DNA of 64,000 nt from Druceiella hillmani (GCA_039881145.1 JAYKKI010000126.1:793501-857500); one strand, 5' to 3'; shown: positions 1 to 13,808, counted from the first letter of the stretch. Notes: generated by a model not told the origin, from the sequence alone. Program-made: numbers and translations.

Positions 1-160
1 ACATCATTAGTGGGCGACTCAATTTCTTTATACTTGTTTGGAATGCCAATAAAATTGATCAGGTTCAAATTTCCCAAAGAATCTTATGAGGTTTTTCCGG
101 TATTAAATTATTCTCGATTTCATCTTAAAAGTTGGGAAATTTGTTGTGAATATTTTTACA

Positions 161-498
161 ACTAAAAGTAACTTATTCATATCTCTCTGAATATATGGGA
201 AGCTATAAATGTAGGTTTAAAACTCAAAAACCTTTTATACACCAAATTAAGCAATTAATTAAAAATAAATAAATTGATTTTGTTCACATTTAAAGTTCTA
301 TAACGATGATAATAATTAATTTTACTATTACTAAAAGTAACTCATTCATATCTCTTTGAATATATAGGCAGCTATATGTGTAAATATAAGATTCAAAAAC
401 CTTTTATAGACCAAAGTAAGCAATTAATTAAAAATAAATAAATTGATTTCATTCACATTTGAAGTTCTATAACGACGATAATTATTAAATGACTACAT
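161..498. repeat. Tandem duplication, two diverged copies, period 169 bp
   Basis: Two head-to-tail copies start at 161 and 330. They share the phrases 'aaaagtaac', 'ttcatatctct', 'gaatatat', 'aaaaaccttttata' and a long AT stretch ending in 'agttctataacga'. They differ by scattered substitutions, so the duplication is not recent. No coding potential is visible. Confidence 0.9.
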
Positions 499-966
499 AT
501 TTGTTCAAGACTATGAAATTTTATAATAGTAAAGGTCTTGAATTTGAAATCTTAAAAAGTATTTTAAAATTTATGTCTTAGCAGTTTTCATTTAAAGACA
601 CTTTAATGAACCTATGCTTATATGTCCGTATGCAAATATGGTTATGTTTGTGTTTTTGTGCGTAAAGAAATAAGGTAAAAAAATTTAATTTCAAATTATC
701 AATGCGTGAAATTATGTTTAATTTTGTTAGTAGCCTTTAAATTTCTATTTAAAAATTGGCTTCGTTCATAAACCAACATATAATTAATATGTGACATATA
801 TATTATAATGTGCGCAAGTCATATCATTGTGATATTTTCCTTGTGACATAATGAACTTAAACAATTATCTTCGTCATGATTTTTGTATGAAAATTGCAAA
901 TATTATCTTCGCCTACAATGTAAATTTATTTAGAACGAATAAAGTGTATTGTTTAAGTCAGTTTAA

Positions 967-967
<1 letters not shown>

Positions 968-1003
<36 letters not shown>
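968..1003. repeat. (AT)n microsatellite
   Basis: Uninterrupted TA/AT dinucleotide run, about 18 units. Confidence 0.97.
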
Positions 1004-1004
<1 letters not shown>

Positions 1005-1649
1005 GTGTATTGATTTGAGTATCATTGGATAGGTCTCTTAAAATATAATTGAAATGAAATTATTTCACTTAACTTGCATCAATATGTCCTTAATATCAAA
1101 ATGTCGTAAATCTACAGAATGACACCCGGTGATGTACTCCTTCATTATGTATGTTTTAGGAGAGATAAACGTTATCGCGATGTAAAATACAAGTGACACT
1201 ACCTATTGGAAAAGATGAGTGGTGACTCGAAATATCAGTAGTTAAAGTATTTTTTCCAGAAAATGTCGTTACTACAATGATTTCAATTAGTTGTAAAATT
1301 GAATATATTTATTTGCAGAATGGTGGAAATTTTGCATATCAGCGGCATAACAAAGTCTAGTATTTATTAGTTAATATTATCTACGTGCGAGATAGCAACA
1401 GGCGCATCATAGCACAAGCACAATATTCGTTTGTAAGCCTAAATGAAAATAAATAAGAATTGATCCAGGAAATCTTGTATAAAATATTCGATATTACTGA
1501 TTTGGTCGAATAATCTAACTAGACCTTAATTATTTCCTTACTACCTTATAAAGTTTGTTTATTTTTAGTTATCCTACAAGAAATTCAATCAACTCCGACA
1601 CATACGTTTATATCAAAATGACAGAAATGCAAGATGATCATTTAAAACC

Positions 1650-1677
1650 TGTCCATACGAGTTTACTCGTATGGACA
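1650..1677. repeat. Perfect palindrome, 13-bp arms, TT loop
   Basis: The arm at 1650-1662 (TGTCCATACGAGT) is exactly reverse-complementary to 1665-1677, with only TT between. Flanking bases do not pair. It lies in otherwise non-repetitive sequence. Confidence 0.95.
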
Positions 1678-2079
1678 AATTTTAAATTAAAACGCAAATC
1701 TCTTCGTTTCTTATTCATCTTTATTTTACTTTTAAATTATTCTAATTAATATTATACTCAGTATACATGCGATCACTCTTTATGATGATACAGCGGAATA
1801 TAAAGGTATTACCTATTTAGAACTCTCCTTCAATATCACACATATTTAAAGGTTATTCTCAAAAAAAATTTGCAAAATTTATATCTGTTTTTTTTAATCT
1901 GAACCATCTCTGTAATTTTTTAAATTATTTTTTTTAAATTATTTATGTTTACCTCTATTTGTATGATTGTCAATATTCACTTAATTTTAATTTTGTGTTT
2001 TTACTGGAAATTTTTACTCCATATAGACAAAAAATGTGGCTAATACTATTTTAGGGTAAGTATAATTTCATTTCCTTTA

Positions 2080-2265
2080 TTATAGTGATATTTGTATGCA
2101 AAATTCACGCCCAACATAATCTTCCGCCCTCTAGAAAATCTTAATAGAATCGTATCGTCATCGCACTTATAACGGTGTACCCTGCATGCTTTATGTTCGC
2201 CAGCAACCTGAGACCTCATTAAGCGGGCTTCGTCCGGGGCTGTCGAGTAGTCAGGCTGCAAAAAA
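2080..2265 (-). repeat. Exon-like repeat unit, copy 1 (minus strand)
   Basis: On the minus strand a 3'-splice-like TTTTTTGCAG is followed by an open stretch reading QPDYSTAPDEARLMRSQ, then KACRVHRYKCDDDTILLRF and SRGRKIMLG. A donor-like GTGAAT follows. A diverged copy of the same unit lies on the plus strand near 14,448-14,625 and keeps the AG and GT(A/G)AAT boundary dinucleotides. The frame is open in this copy and broken in the other. The unit is GC-richer than its surroundings. I do not recognise the protein family. It could be a duplicated host exon, a retained exon of a dead gene, or an internal part of a dispersed mobile element. Seen: sequence similarity, open frame, splice-like ends. 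Inferred: exon identity. Confidence 0.6.
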
Positions 2266-2429
2266 TTACGTAAGGATCTTTAGCAGCGAGGGTGATAATA
2301 TTTCATACTGGCTTTTGTTAAGAAGCTGTGTCACATTGTATGTAACTATCAATCAAAAAGGGCATTCCTTAAAACGAATAGTTGATAAAGTAAATGGAAT
2401 ATGGTTTATACGGGAAGGAAAACAGTAAG

Positions 2430-3300
2430 GAAAATGCCTTTTAAATATGACAGTACAAAAAGCAAAACCAATAATTTAATGGAATACATGCAGAGATAGA
2501 CTGATTATTTAATATTTGATAATTCTAACATCAGGAATAAATAATTTTACTGAAATATTTGTTTTTTTCAAACTCACTTTGACTTCTTTTGGTAGACCTC
2601 CTATTTAACAACAAACCGATTTAGGATCAATTACTGAGTCCGATTTAGTACCACTAGAAATTATTTTAAAGGCAGATCTCAGTGACATTATTGTGATCAT
2701 GTTTTCTTTCCAAAAATTGAAAAATGATGATAAAATTTATATGAAAACTAATAACTGAAATTTATTTGATTCTCATAGTCACTAAAAGTCATTTTAACCG
2801 TGTTAATTTTATTTAAAAAATAAACTATGTAGTATTAACAGTTAATATACAATAGTAGATGCAACAATAGGCAAGTTTATACTTTCTCAACGCGATATTT
2901 TCACTTCCTTCAAGCCGAATCCGTCATATAATTTCATGACGTATAAAAGTTTCATTTCCAAGTAGTGAAATCTTTGTTTTCATTAAATAAAGTTTTCATG
3001 AATCTAAAAAGTTTTCACGAAATAATGTAATTTTCATTTTATTTTTTTAATTGCAGAAATTTAAAAATCCTGTTTCATTATTGTGCCATAACCAAAACCA
3101 GAAGACAGTTAAATTTGTTCTAAAAAAACATGATTGTAAAATCTTCAAAATGAACTTACATGGTATTTAAAATTGCTTATATTTGGATTTTCACAATCGT
3201 CGATAATATAGTGAAAAATAATAACTATAATATCTCATCAAATACAGTTAATGCAAATTGACAATGCTCCTTCTGTGATGAGTTATTTATTTCATTATAA
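2430..3300. other. AT-rich non-coding stretch
   Basis: No gene, repeat family or RNA gene could be supported here. Confidence 0.5.
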
Positions 3301-3319
3301 TATTTATATATTATAATAT

Positions 3320-3372
<53 letters not shown>

Positions 3373-3410
3373 ATATATATATATATATTATAATATTATT
3401 ATAATATTAC
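3301..3410. repeat. AT-only low-complexity block with (AT)n core
   Basis: More than 100 bases of A and T only, with a long (TA)n core and flanking ATAATATT variants. Confidence 0.95.
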
Positions 3411-3525
3411 TTCCCTTTTTAACCATTCACTTGACTTTAGCTAAGAGATGTTATTTCAGCAGCTCAATTTCACATAAAATAAAAATAAAAATCATTCTTC
3501 TGCCTCATATTTTTTTATGTAAACA

Positions 3526-3527
<2 letters not shown>

Positions 3528-3565
<38 letters not shown>
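3528..3565. repeat. (AT)n microsatellite
   Basis: Continuous TA run. Confidence 0.97.
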
Positions 3566-3568
<3 letters not shown>

Positions 3569-3814
3569 AAGTTCATATTTGTCTTACTAGTAGAATAATA
3601 TAAAATTTCGATAAATTTATTTATCAATTCCTTATTGAATATTAATCAGGGGTTACATGATTTATTTTAAAAAGACAGATGACATGATAGCATATTTGTG
3701 GGTTATATATTTTTATAAAATGTATAATCACATGTGTTTCACTTAGAAAATTACTTGTTTTAAATGAGTCTATATTGCAAAATTATTTGGAATTGTAAGG
3801 CATTTTGAATAAAA

Positions 3815-4625
3815 TTTTAACCGATTTCCGACCGAAAGTATTTTATTAGTCTAGCATATTTCTACCAGCAATAAACCGCACAGGTCATATCTCCGAAAAT
3901 AATAAATTAATTTGGATAATTTAATTTTTTTTCGCCAAGTCATACCCGCAGTTTTGGTGCATAAAAATTGCTTAGAATTTTATTATAAAATTTGGAGATA
4001 TACCAGAAACTTCCTGGACAATAAAGAGTAAAGGTCGTATTTTCTGCAGTTATCAATCGATTTGGATAATTTTTAGAAGTTTACCATGAAAATAGAAGTA
4101 GAACAGCAAAAGATCGATCAAAATTTCAGCACAAGATCGAGCTTTAAAAATATATGTCTAATGTTAATATAATAACAAATTCTCTCAAGCCTTTATATAA
4201 ACAAGGGTAATCGAAATAGGTTCTTTAGTTAAATCAAGGAACAATAACGAAAATAGGAGATGGTGGGAGGAACTTTTCAGTGATGAGGGGTTAATTCATA
4301 GAGTTTGGGTTTGTTTGACTTATTTTGACATAAGCAAGAAAGTAACAAAAGTAATGGGTAGGTTAGTGGTATACACAAGTTCATTATTAATTTTTTCACC
4401 ACTAATTATCAACCGATTCGGATGAATCTTTTTTGTGTATATGGGTATACCACCAATTTGATTCCATGTAAATTTTTAAGTTTTTTTTCCCTTGAAAGTT
4501 ATACCCTCAGAATAATCTCATAAAAATGGCTAAAAATTCAGTGTAAAAATTGAAGTTCAACAGCACCTGGTGCCGTAATTGAGTTTGGATGAAATAGGTC
4601 GAATGATAATCTAATATTAAAATGT
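3815..4625. repeat. Degenerate transposon-like non-coding repeats
   Basis: The phrase 'ccgatt(t/c)ggatgaattttt' recurs in degraded form near 3,905, 4,052 and 4,405, each followed by a T-rich run. Such phrases are common in non-coding parts of arthropod DNA transposons. No inverted ends or coding remains could be found, so the class is undetermined. Confidence 0.35.
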
Positions 4626-5164
4626 CTAAAATTTTGTCACGACTAAAAGCGATACAAATGTTTTCTTTATTGAAATCCGGGCACAATTATGGAATTAAAA
4701 AATGGTGACATTAACTCTTCAATGTGAGCATCAAATTCATTGAACTCGTTTAATTTGTCTTGACATAGGTAATAAAGTAAGAAAATGCAAAAGCATAAAG
4801 CGATTAAGTAGATACATATATTTTTAAATACAGATTTAGAATATTTTTAAGTATAGGTAAAGAAAATGCAGGAATTAACAAAAACATCAGTGGATAGGTA
4901 GGTAGGTAAGTAAGCAGATTTATATAAATAAACGAAGGCATGATATAATTACATTAGTAACCTAGTTATATCAAGCAGATAGATGTATGTACTTTTAACT
5001 GGCACGAAGCGTTAACAATGGTCGAGTCATGTATACTGCAATGAAGCGTTAATAATGGTGAAATCATTAAAGGAATGTGATATATATGATATGGGCATGC
5101 ACGTATATATTAGGTACATGTGAATATATTTAGGTTCATCGGGTGCTCACAAACGTATGCCAAG

Positions 5165-5166
<2 letters not shown>

Positions 5167-5231
<65 letters not shown>

Positions 5232-5233
5232 TA
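5167..5233. repeat. (AT)n microsatellite
   Basis: Continuous AT run followed by ATAATATTATATTAT variants. Confidence 0.96.
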
Positions 5234-8200
5234 TTATCGATATTCTAATTTGTTTATGTCATTCAGAGTAACATAGGATAATAAAAACAGTGAAAAAGGT
5301 AAAATCTGATACCTGCGGAATAAGAGGCCTACTGAAAATTAAGAAATATTTAAAATTGAAATTTTGCCGTAGAATATCGTTTCTGAAAATGAATAAAAGC
5401 CAATGACCATTTTCTAAAGAGTAGGCTTGCCTTTTTTTTACGGCCACTAATGATCTATAGGTTTCCGATGATGAGTGCAACATTTTACTAGGCCAGGACT
5501 CCAAAAATTAACCAGTAGTATTAGTATTATGCAAAAAGCTTGCCTTTTTTCTCGTGGACATATAAATTTTTGAATGGAGAATATTAAAAGAAATAAAATT
5601 TAATATTAACAGTTTTCCCTAAACTCAATCGGAACTAAGTTACAGAGCATCAAAAATTGATATAATTGTGATTATACTTCTGATATTTTTAAAATATGTA
5701 ACATGATGCTGTAACACTAGTTTTACTAGTTGTATGGTTGTTTCTCAATATTTCATTTATTTGGCCGCGTGGTTCCTGTCAGAAGAATAGAATCATTCTA
5801 TATTACCATTTCGATGTCCTCGAGGCGACTAAGAGAAATGTCGGGCAGCAACGTCCTCTTGAGTGCAATTTCTATCAAGAGCAGTCACCAATCCGCTTGC
5901 TATGTGCGATGATTACGGCAAATCATTTTTCAAAGAATTGGAATAGAAGCTTATATCCAGGAGTGGGCTATTTAATGTAATGAAAAATGACAATAAACAC
6001 TTGTATTGATCCAGTATTTTGCTATAAATATTCATAATAATTTCATCGTAGCACGTAAAAATAAATAGTCCTAATATTTTCAAACCAGTTAATTAACAAC
6101 ATTTTAAAGAGAAAGATCATCTTATTAAACAAATATTAAAAATGAAGCAATTGCATTCTTCCTCGTAGAAGCCACGGATTAGTGACAATAATATCATTAG
6201 GTTTCCAATTAACTTCTAGGAATATTTCTATTATTTACGAAACATCTTGTTTGATGTGGTCACTATAATATCTTCGGGTTTGTTTTAGTTGCTAACCTTG
6301 ACGTTGTACCTAAGACGTAAATAATTAATAAATCATTACAACGAAGTCATTTAAACCAACATAGTAAATTGTGATTATCCAGATATATTTACGAGTACTT
6401 AGGTGATCCTTTGTACGTGACAGTTGATTTGTCTCCTCTTGGATTTCGTATACCAAATTCTGGTCGGTAAGCGGGCACTCAAAAGCATCGATAAGTGTCC
6501 GACAATTTTAATTTTTGAACGAAATAAACCAAAGCTCTGTTATTAGCCGAGTTTCTAAGTAATTTGATGGCGCCCTTTATTCGTCAGAATGTCTAAAACC
6601 CAGCGAAAAATTGTTAATTTTCGAGAATCATTCGCCTCTTCATTAGTATTAACTGTTGTGTTTTCGGGTTTTTGTGATCGACATTTAACATTTATACCCC
6701 GAAAATTCCATTTCCTCCACAACATCTCGAAGCTCTCTATCTAAAATAAAAAAAAGAACAAAATATATTAAGAACCGATGAAACGGATCATAACTATTTC
6801 TCAACAATCTTTTTAATATGACGGCATCTGATGTTATTACATTATAGGAGCCAAAAATATCTGAGAAAACCATTGACTACGGTTTGTAGAGCCACCATTT
6901 ATGGAGGGGGTACGAATTTCTGAAAAATAATAATTACTTGTAATGGATTTGTTTTCATTATCTTAAATAAACAAAGTGTTGGATATACTTAAAACTTCTT
7001 AATATGAGATTCTCTCTTGTTATGTGGTCGTAATAGTCGTAGTCGTATCTAGATAAAAACATAGTCATCAATTCATTTCCTACGCTATCATTTTTCTTTC
7101 AAAAGTTGGTCTAGGCATGTCACATATTTAGCATACCATTAGGCTCTACTTTATGCAGCTAAAGTAGTTGCTGGTTTATTTGTTACTCTGGAAAATAATT
7201 GGCGTCAATTATAATATTTCTCGAAACTGTACTTTAAAAAATAGTTGAAATTTGAATAGTTGAATTTAAAAATTTGTAATAATGGAATAAATGGTCGTTT
7301 CTGAAATTTAATCTTTTAAAATTAATAATAATAATCCATCTCTTAGTACCGCTTAAGCTGTGTTGGCAAAAAAATACGGTCTTCTCTCTATCTTGGGTGT
7401 CACCAATTGTACCAACATTTATCGAAACAAAAGGCAAAATCGTAGTACAAAATCAACGTGCAAGTCAACATATATCAGTGGTTATTTAGGTCCATAAAAT
7501 ATTAGGTTAGTAATTGTAGGTCACAGAATATTACGGAACACACGCACACTACATTAATGAAGAGTGGTGAATGACAAGAAGAGAAATGGAGACAAAGAAA
7601 GATCTAACAAGAAGTAGCCTTACCAGAGCTTTGCCAACAGACGACTGACTTTCAAGTATTGTTATTAAGCAGTGTCGTGATTAAACGGACGCTCAAGTAA
7701 TAATTATATAGTATTTAATATCCAACTTTTAAGAACCTGTAACTGAGTATCAACTGTGTTTAGGAGAAAGTGCCCTTACTAAGTTTTATTAATTTTAACA
7801 TACTCTATTCGGAAATTCAAGTGTCACAGCTAGCCACAAGCAAAAAAGACTAGCTTTTCTTGCATTTTCTTTTGCAAAATACTGCTTCTGCTAATGATTT
7901 CTAGAGTCAGTACCAAGAGAAACCTTGCACTGATCTGTGTGTGTGGATGTGCATGTACGTAATGGAAAAAGAATTGACTTGTAGAGCAATATAGAAGAGA
8001 AAAAAACAGATTTTGAAATGTCATTCTAATATCTACTTAAAAATTGAGTTCTGAAACATAACCAAATTTACAAAAAGAAATATTTATTTTAAGAATAAGA
8101 AAACAAACAAGGAACCGAAATAATTTTTTTAAATGTGCAGAATGAAAGTGCCAGACAACTGACAAATTATGTTATAAAACAATTTTAATTAAAAATTCAG

Positions 8201-10437
8201 ATTTAACAAAAACAAGGTTTGAGACAGAATTCAAATTTAACAGAAATATGTTAAGCTAGTCCAGCTACAAGGTGCAAGAGATATTTTTGCTGCTAAATTT
8301 ACGAGTGCCATATTTTTCTTTAGCCCTTTCAGTTGCTAGTAAAAATTTCTTAACTTTAATAATTATAAAAAGAATAATTTCCTTACACCTTTATCTAATT
8401 AAATAAACGAACTTATTTTGAAATATTCAATGTATAGAAAACCATAGCTCCACGACTAATGAGTACTCGAAATTGATAGATAACGTTATTTGAGAAATTG
8501 CTTATAATTGTATTTCTTAGTTTCTTCCTTGCCCAAAATAGGTAATGAAAAATTTTGGAACTGCAAATTCAAGAACAAAAGAAAATGTGCATGGCATTAG
8601 GAGGGTAACTTGATTAATAACATAAAAAAATAATGAAATTAAACACAAATGTATAACGATTAAAGGTTGCTTACAGTTATTGATGATTATTTTTACAATA
8701 TATTGTATCGTGGTAATAACCATATTCATAGTGTGCAAACGCGATTAACTCATATTTTTCTAAACTAATGTTTTTTTGCGTTTCTCATCAAGTATTTAGC
8801 ATCCAAACGTGTCACTATTGTGATAACGTTCACCGTATGTCCGCCCGCTTTTCTGTTGATAAAAAGCTTCTGCCCGCAGATGGAATAAGCTTAGACCTAA
8901 AAATTTATACAAAGACTTAATACTTAGAATTATTTCTATGGTACAAATACAATTTAACAAAAAATATTTTAAAAATTCTTTTGATACCTTATGAGAGAAC
9001 AAGCATTAAAAACGCCGTATTAGAAAAAAATATATTACGTCTCGCGATTAGTCGTCGCTGTACTGTATAGAGCTAAAACTGAAAAATAATAAATTTAGCA
9101 CCGATTTAATTTTAAAACATTTATCCAGGGATACCCTACTCGACGAGAGGTACAAATCCTTGTTTGTCTTTTACTTTACACTTATAATAATATACATTAT
9201 CTTTTGTTATATTTGGCTGCATACAAATTAAGGTGCGCATATAAAAACATATTTGTAAAATTTTGTGTACATAAGTATTAAAATCTTATAAAACATTAGG
9301 TCCGTGAAAGACTAACCCGATAAATGGATATAGTGAATTTATAGGCATTTCATAATTTACTACCTAGCCATTAAATCAAAATTTAACTTATCGAAAACGT
9401 ATTGAAAAATATTTCGACAATTCGTTAATATTGCGCCCCGTACTTTTCAATATATGAGAAATATTACTGAGTGCGATCTCTTAGCTAATTGTTGGGTGGA
9501 TAGCTAATTAACACGACTGATATCATTAGCATGTGCATCTGAAATTAGTCAACAGACAGTTCTATGAAAACACATATGATTAAAATCAAATTAACAAAAT
9601 TCTTCCTTAAATCACTGAGCTAAATGTGAATGATTTCGAAACGATTTTATAAACTTATCTTAAAATATAAAAGATAGTTCTACTGTCCATTTCCACATTA
9701 TTACATTAAAGTAATGTAAAGGTATAATGAATGATATTTATTTTACAGAAAAAAAGAAACAATAACCTTAAGAGAAACATTTTACAAAAATACAAATAAT
9801 TTATCGCCTTAAACTGTTCTTGTTCGCACATCAACAGTTATCTTTACAATAACGACATCTTGTTCCACTATTTACGGCTAAATTATTCCAGAAAACTTTG
9901 TAAATTTTCTTAATATTGTAATCAAAATTTTTTTGAGTCGTTACTTAAGTTTGTTTAAATCACGTATTTACCAAAAAAGCCGTTACATATTTCATTAGTT
10001 TACCATTTACATATTTCATTAATTAATAAATAATGTATCAAATATTTTGTACCCATAAATAATAATTTTATTCAGTTCTCCTAAGTGAATATTTAATTTA
10101 CCTAAAAGCCTTCAAATACTTCATATTTCTCAGCCAAAATAAAGATCAAAGTTGGACGAGAAAACCACAGTGGTATTAGGAAAGCTTTTGAATTTAATTA
10201 CCGAAATAAAATAATGTATTGCTTTGAAGTGATTAATTAAAAACGAGTTTGTTAAATTAATTACAAGTCACCATATTTTCTTACATTTCTCTTCATAAAT
10301 AATTTTTCCTTCATATTAATTTATTTAAAAAGATCAAATTTTTACTATGTTGAAGCACGATAATTTGGAAATAATCTGACAGATGATTTACTCACAATGG
10401 AAAGCAAGTAGAAAAAATAAAATGGTGTGGACCCTTT
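5234..10437. other. Gene-free AT-rich interval
   Basis: A modestly GC-richer patch at 5,770-5,935 has two overlapping short open frames (one reading LEATKRNVGQQRPLECN) that I cannot assign. The rest is AT-rich with only short chance frames and no recognisable element. Confidence 0.5.
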
Positions 10438-10461
10438 ATCTGTGAAACTTATTTCACAGAT
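10438..10461. repeat. Perfect hairpin, 10-bp arms, 4-nt loop
   Basis: ATCTGTGAAA is followed by CTTA and its exact inverse complement TTTCACAGAT. Arms of this length can occur by chance in AT-rich DNA. Confidence 0.9.
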
Positions 10462-10988
10462 GAAATTAGATAGATTAAATTTGAATTTTTAAGATTTAAT
10501 TAAACTTTATTTAAAATCGCGCTCCAAACATTTTATATTCATTAATTATTTACATGTTAAATAAAAGTTATTCATTTTTTTATGCTAAAGAAATATAATT
10601 TCTAATATGCTTAGATAAAAATATACACACGATTTTTTCAAGGAAAAATTAGGTTTTACCTTATATAAATCTAGGGACCGAAAAAGTATTTTCATGCCAA
10701 GTCAGATGAATAAACAATATCCATGAAGTTGTAGGTTCCATAATTGTCGAAATTTTGGACGATTCAAGCAGTTTTGTGCTGCTTTTTGATGAAATATTTA
10801 AATGATTTCACTAACCGAATCATGTTCAAGTTTCATACTGAAATCAAAAAACTGTACTCTAATGTAGGAAAGCCCCAATAATAGTCATCAATTCCAAATT
10901 GTATAGCTCTTTCTTAATATTTAGACATCAACTATCACATGCTGATACAGTTCACTCAAAATATTAAATAAATTTTATTAACGTGTTT

Positions 10989-11050
10989 CTGTGGGTATGT
11001 GTATGTATATGTACACACACACACGCCCACGCACGCACACACACACACAC

Positions 11051-11082
<32 letters not shown>

Positions 11083-11084
11083 AC

Positions 11085-11133
<49 letters not shown>

Positions 11134-11150
11134 TATATATATATATATAT
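10989..11150. repeat. Compound microsatellite (CA)n-(GT)n-(TA)n
   Basis: A CA-rich stretch with CG interruptions runs directly into (GT)n, so an (AC)n/(GT)n inverted repeat is centred near 11,050. It continues into (TA)n interrupted by GTACAT units. Confidence 0.96.
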
Positions 11151-11377
11151 CCTAATAAAGCAATGTCACGCCGAAGGATAGAAGCAGAGAGTATTCAATA
11201 AAGAACTAAATCCATTACTAAAGACGAAGTATTTGTTTGTGACATGAAAGAAACATTTCGTCCTTAATTAATGAGTATAAAATATTCACTTATATATGCA
11301 TAAACAAGGCCCCAAAAATTTAACAGACACACGAGACTTTCTAAATACTAGATTTTGGGCTGGTCCTGAAAATATAC

Positions 11378-11380
<3 letters not shown>

Positions 11381-11440
<60 letters not shown>
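11381..11440. repeat. (AT)n microsatellite
   Basis: AT run with one AC interruption near 11,411. Confidence 0.97.
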
Positions 11441-11445
<5 letters not shown>

Positions 11446-13019
11446 TAAACAGAGTAAGGCTTAAAACATTGCATAATTCTTCTAAAAATTACGACCAAAT
11501 TGTTCAATAAAATACGGTTTTCAGAACATCTTACTTGCGTTGTATTTTTTCCAATTTTTTCTTCGATTTCCTTTAGGTTTCCTTTCCATTCTCCATCCAG
11601 AAAAAAAGTTATTTTAACTTTTTTAAATTTACGTCAAAATTTAGTTGAGAATTTGGTTTCTAGAACAACTTATGTTTACTTTTTTACAAGACTTTTTCTT
11701 CTCTGTCTTAACTTATGCGTAAATTGATAAGTTAAGTATAATTTTTTGAATGTTTTTAAACTCTGTTACCTAGACACATATTACAATTTATTAATTAAAA
11801 TATTATAAAACTGGTTCGGACGTTTCGTCTGGGAATTATAAGTTTAATTGGTGACTGGGTAGGGGAATATTTCACAAATTTATATCTCTAATAATAATAT
11901 TCGGGAATTAATAAATTTTTTGAGAACTTCCAAGAATAAAAATGATACTCTTAAAGAAATAAAATTTAAAAAATATACTCCTTAAATATTTTATCAAACC
12001 GTCGATCAAGCAAACAATAATTTTGTATTTTTTGCTAAAAATCACTTGAAAAGAGTGAAAAAAGCAACCATTTTGACGGCAAAAAACAAATGTCTTAACA
12101 TTCATTCTTTCAGTTAACAGTTTATGCTTCATTAATTTTGTAATCGTTTCTTAAAAAATACCTTCGATAGATTTTGATTGTTATTTCTTTTTCTTATTTA
12201 CAATTCTTAATATATTAAAAATAAAATGCATTCACCTAAAAATTGTACTACACAAAGTGGCTACGGCGCTTTAAAGTTTTATGTTTAAAATTTAAGATCG
12301 GCTTATGGGTATCCAATGCATGTGGCCTATACATTCTTACATTTTGGAACAAAAATTGTAAAGTCCATAAAAGAGTCTATTTATTTTCGACATAAATCCC
12401 TTCGTTTCAAATATATAAAACAAAAACATAATCTCCCCCTCCCCCCAACTTCAGTTTATACACCGAAGAAACCTCAAGCTACGAATTTTATTCGGAGTTT
12501 TCGACAAAAATATCACTTCAATATTTGTTAAATATGTGACAAATTATTGATTAAAATCATTATTTAAAAAAAACCGTTTACAAATTAAAAACTTTATTCA
12601 TTTTCCTTGATGGTTAATTGTTATAGTTTGCCTATAATTATATTATTTACCAAAGGACCTTAAATAATCGTGTAAAGCCATGCAAAATGTCACCTTCTTC
12701 CGAAAAATATTTAACAGATCCGCAAGATGGACATCTAGCGTACCTGCCTTAACAAATTTCATAGTTAAATATAAAATGGATTTGGTCTATGAAAAGGATA
12801 CGTTGAATGGTAAACTTATAATAGAAAAAAAACGAATGCAGAAAATTCTCTACACGAGAAAACGTTCTGTTGTACTCCAAGCTAGTATAGAGATATAATT
12901 AGCGAAGTGCTGTATAATGACAGTATTCCACTGATTTCGCTTATTTCAAAATATCTACCTTGACAAAACACGACTCTCTAAAAATATAAAATTTAGTCAA
13001 TCAGCCAGTCCTCGCCCCG
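11441..13019. other. AT-rich non-coding stretch
   Basis: No supportable gene. Short frames at 11,500-11,727, 12,316-12,531 and 12,680-12,898 lack recognisable motifs. The upstream part of the LTR listed next may begin somewhere in the last few hundred bases. Confidence 0.45.
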
Positions 13020-13170
13020 CGTCGTGTGCAGGCAGTTACAACTTCCTTAATAATTATTTGTATTTTATTCCAAATGTTGTGTTTTATATTAAAATTTTAA
13101 TAAATAATAAGTTTTTTTTAAATTTATATTCTCCGAACCCCGTAACATTTTGATGGCAGCTACGCGGAAA
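13020..13170 (+). mobile_element. LTR 3' end and primer-binding-like site of a Ty3/gypsy-type retrotransposon
   Basis: A stretch with an AATAAA signal near 13,100 and a T-rich tail ends in CCCCGTAACA at 13,147. It is followed directly by TTTTGATGGCAGCTACGCGG. Many Ty3/gypsy-type LTRs end in ...ACA, followed by a TGGYGGCAGC-like sequence next to the primer-binding site. A gag relic in the same orientation starts about 660 bp downstream, as expected for the leader. The left LTR boundary is not resolved and I see no second LTR in the window. Confidence 0.5.
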
Positions 13171-13808
13171 ATGTAATAATACAATATGAAAGAAAATCCA
13201 CTGAATCGAAATAACTTCTAATAGTGCGAAAACCAAAAACACTGTCCACACAACCATTCAACTACGCGCAACATAACTCCAATCACTCAATCGACTGACT
13301 CGTGCCAAAACGAGCATCAGCAATCATCAACATCGTCTTTCCGATCTTCGATCCACTGTGCAGTAAGCAGCATTGCGCATCAGCGCACCTCTATTCAGCA
13401 CCGAGAAAACATCCTTAATTCCTGAAGGTCCAGGTCAAGTATAATATAGTATCTATAAGTTTCTGCAAATTCCTGGTTTTCCAGTGAGTAATTTATCTAA
13501 ATCCTAGAAGTGTGTAGACAATATATTTAGTTCCTAATTCATATATTCAAATCTATATATTGTTTATATTTCCTTTTTATTTTACAATTCAATTACGTAT
13601 TATTAAATATTAGTCTTCTGTAATCATAACTCGCTCACAGAACAATAAGCTAGTATTATTCATGATTACCCTAACGTAAATTTGTAAACAATGCACCGCC
13701 CGCGACGAAAATCCTATTTTTATCTTTATTATAACTCAAACAAGGATAATTCTGCGCGATAAGCTTTATTCCGTGTAAGCAATTTCAATATCTAAAGTTT
13801 AAGTCACA

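Larger units (their letters stand above)
499..2079. other. AT-rich non-coding stretch
   Basis: Apart from the AT run and the palindrome listed separately I see no gene, TE coding or RNA gene. The small frame around 1,555-1,749 is low-complexity and contains the palindrome, so I do not accept it as a gene. Confidence 0.6.

Noticed and set aside
5730..5980. Two overlapping 60-80 codon frames in a GC-richer patch
   Set aside because: No domain recognised, and both frames are open only because of local composition. Left as an unassigned patch.
11000..11200. Short open frames over the CA/GT/TA microsatellite
   Set aside because: Translations are simple THTHAH, VCVCV and IYIYI repeats, a by-product of the dinucleotide runs. 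The same applies to frames at 16,184-16,531, 24,198-24,422, 24,774-25,017 and 49,473-49,682.
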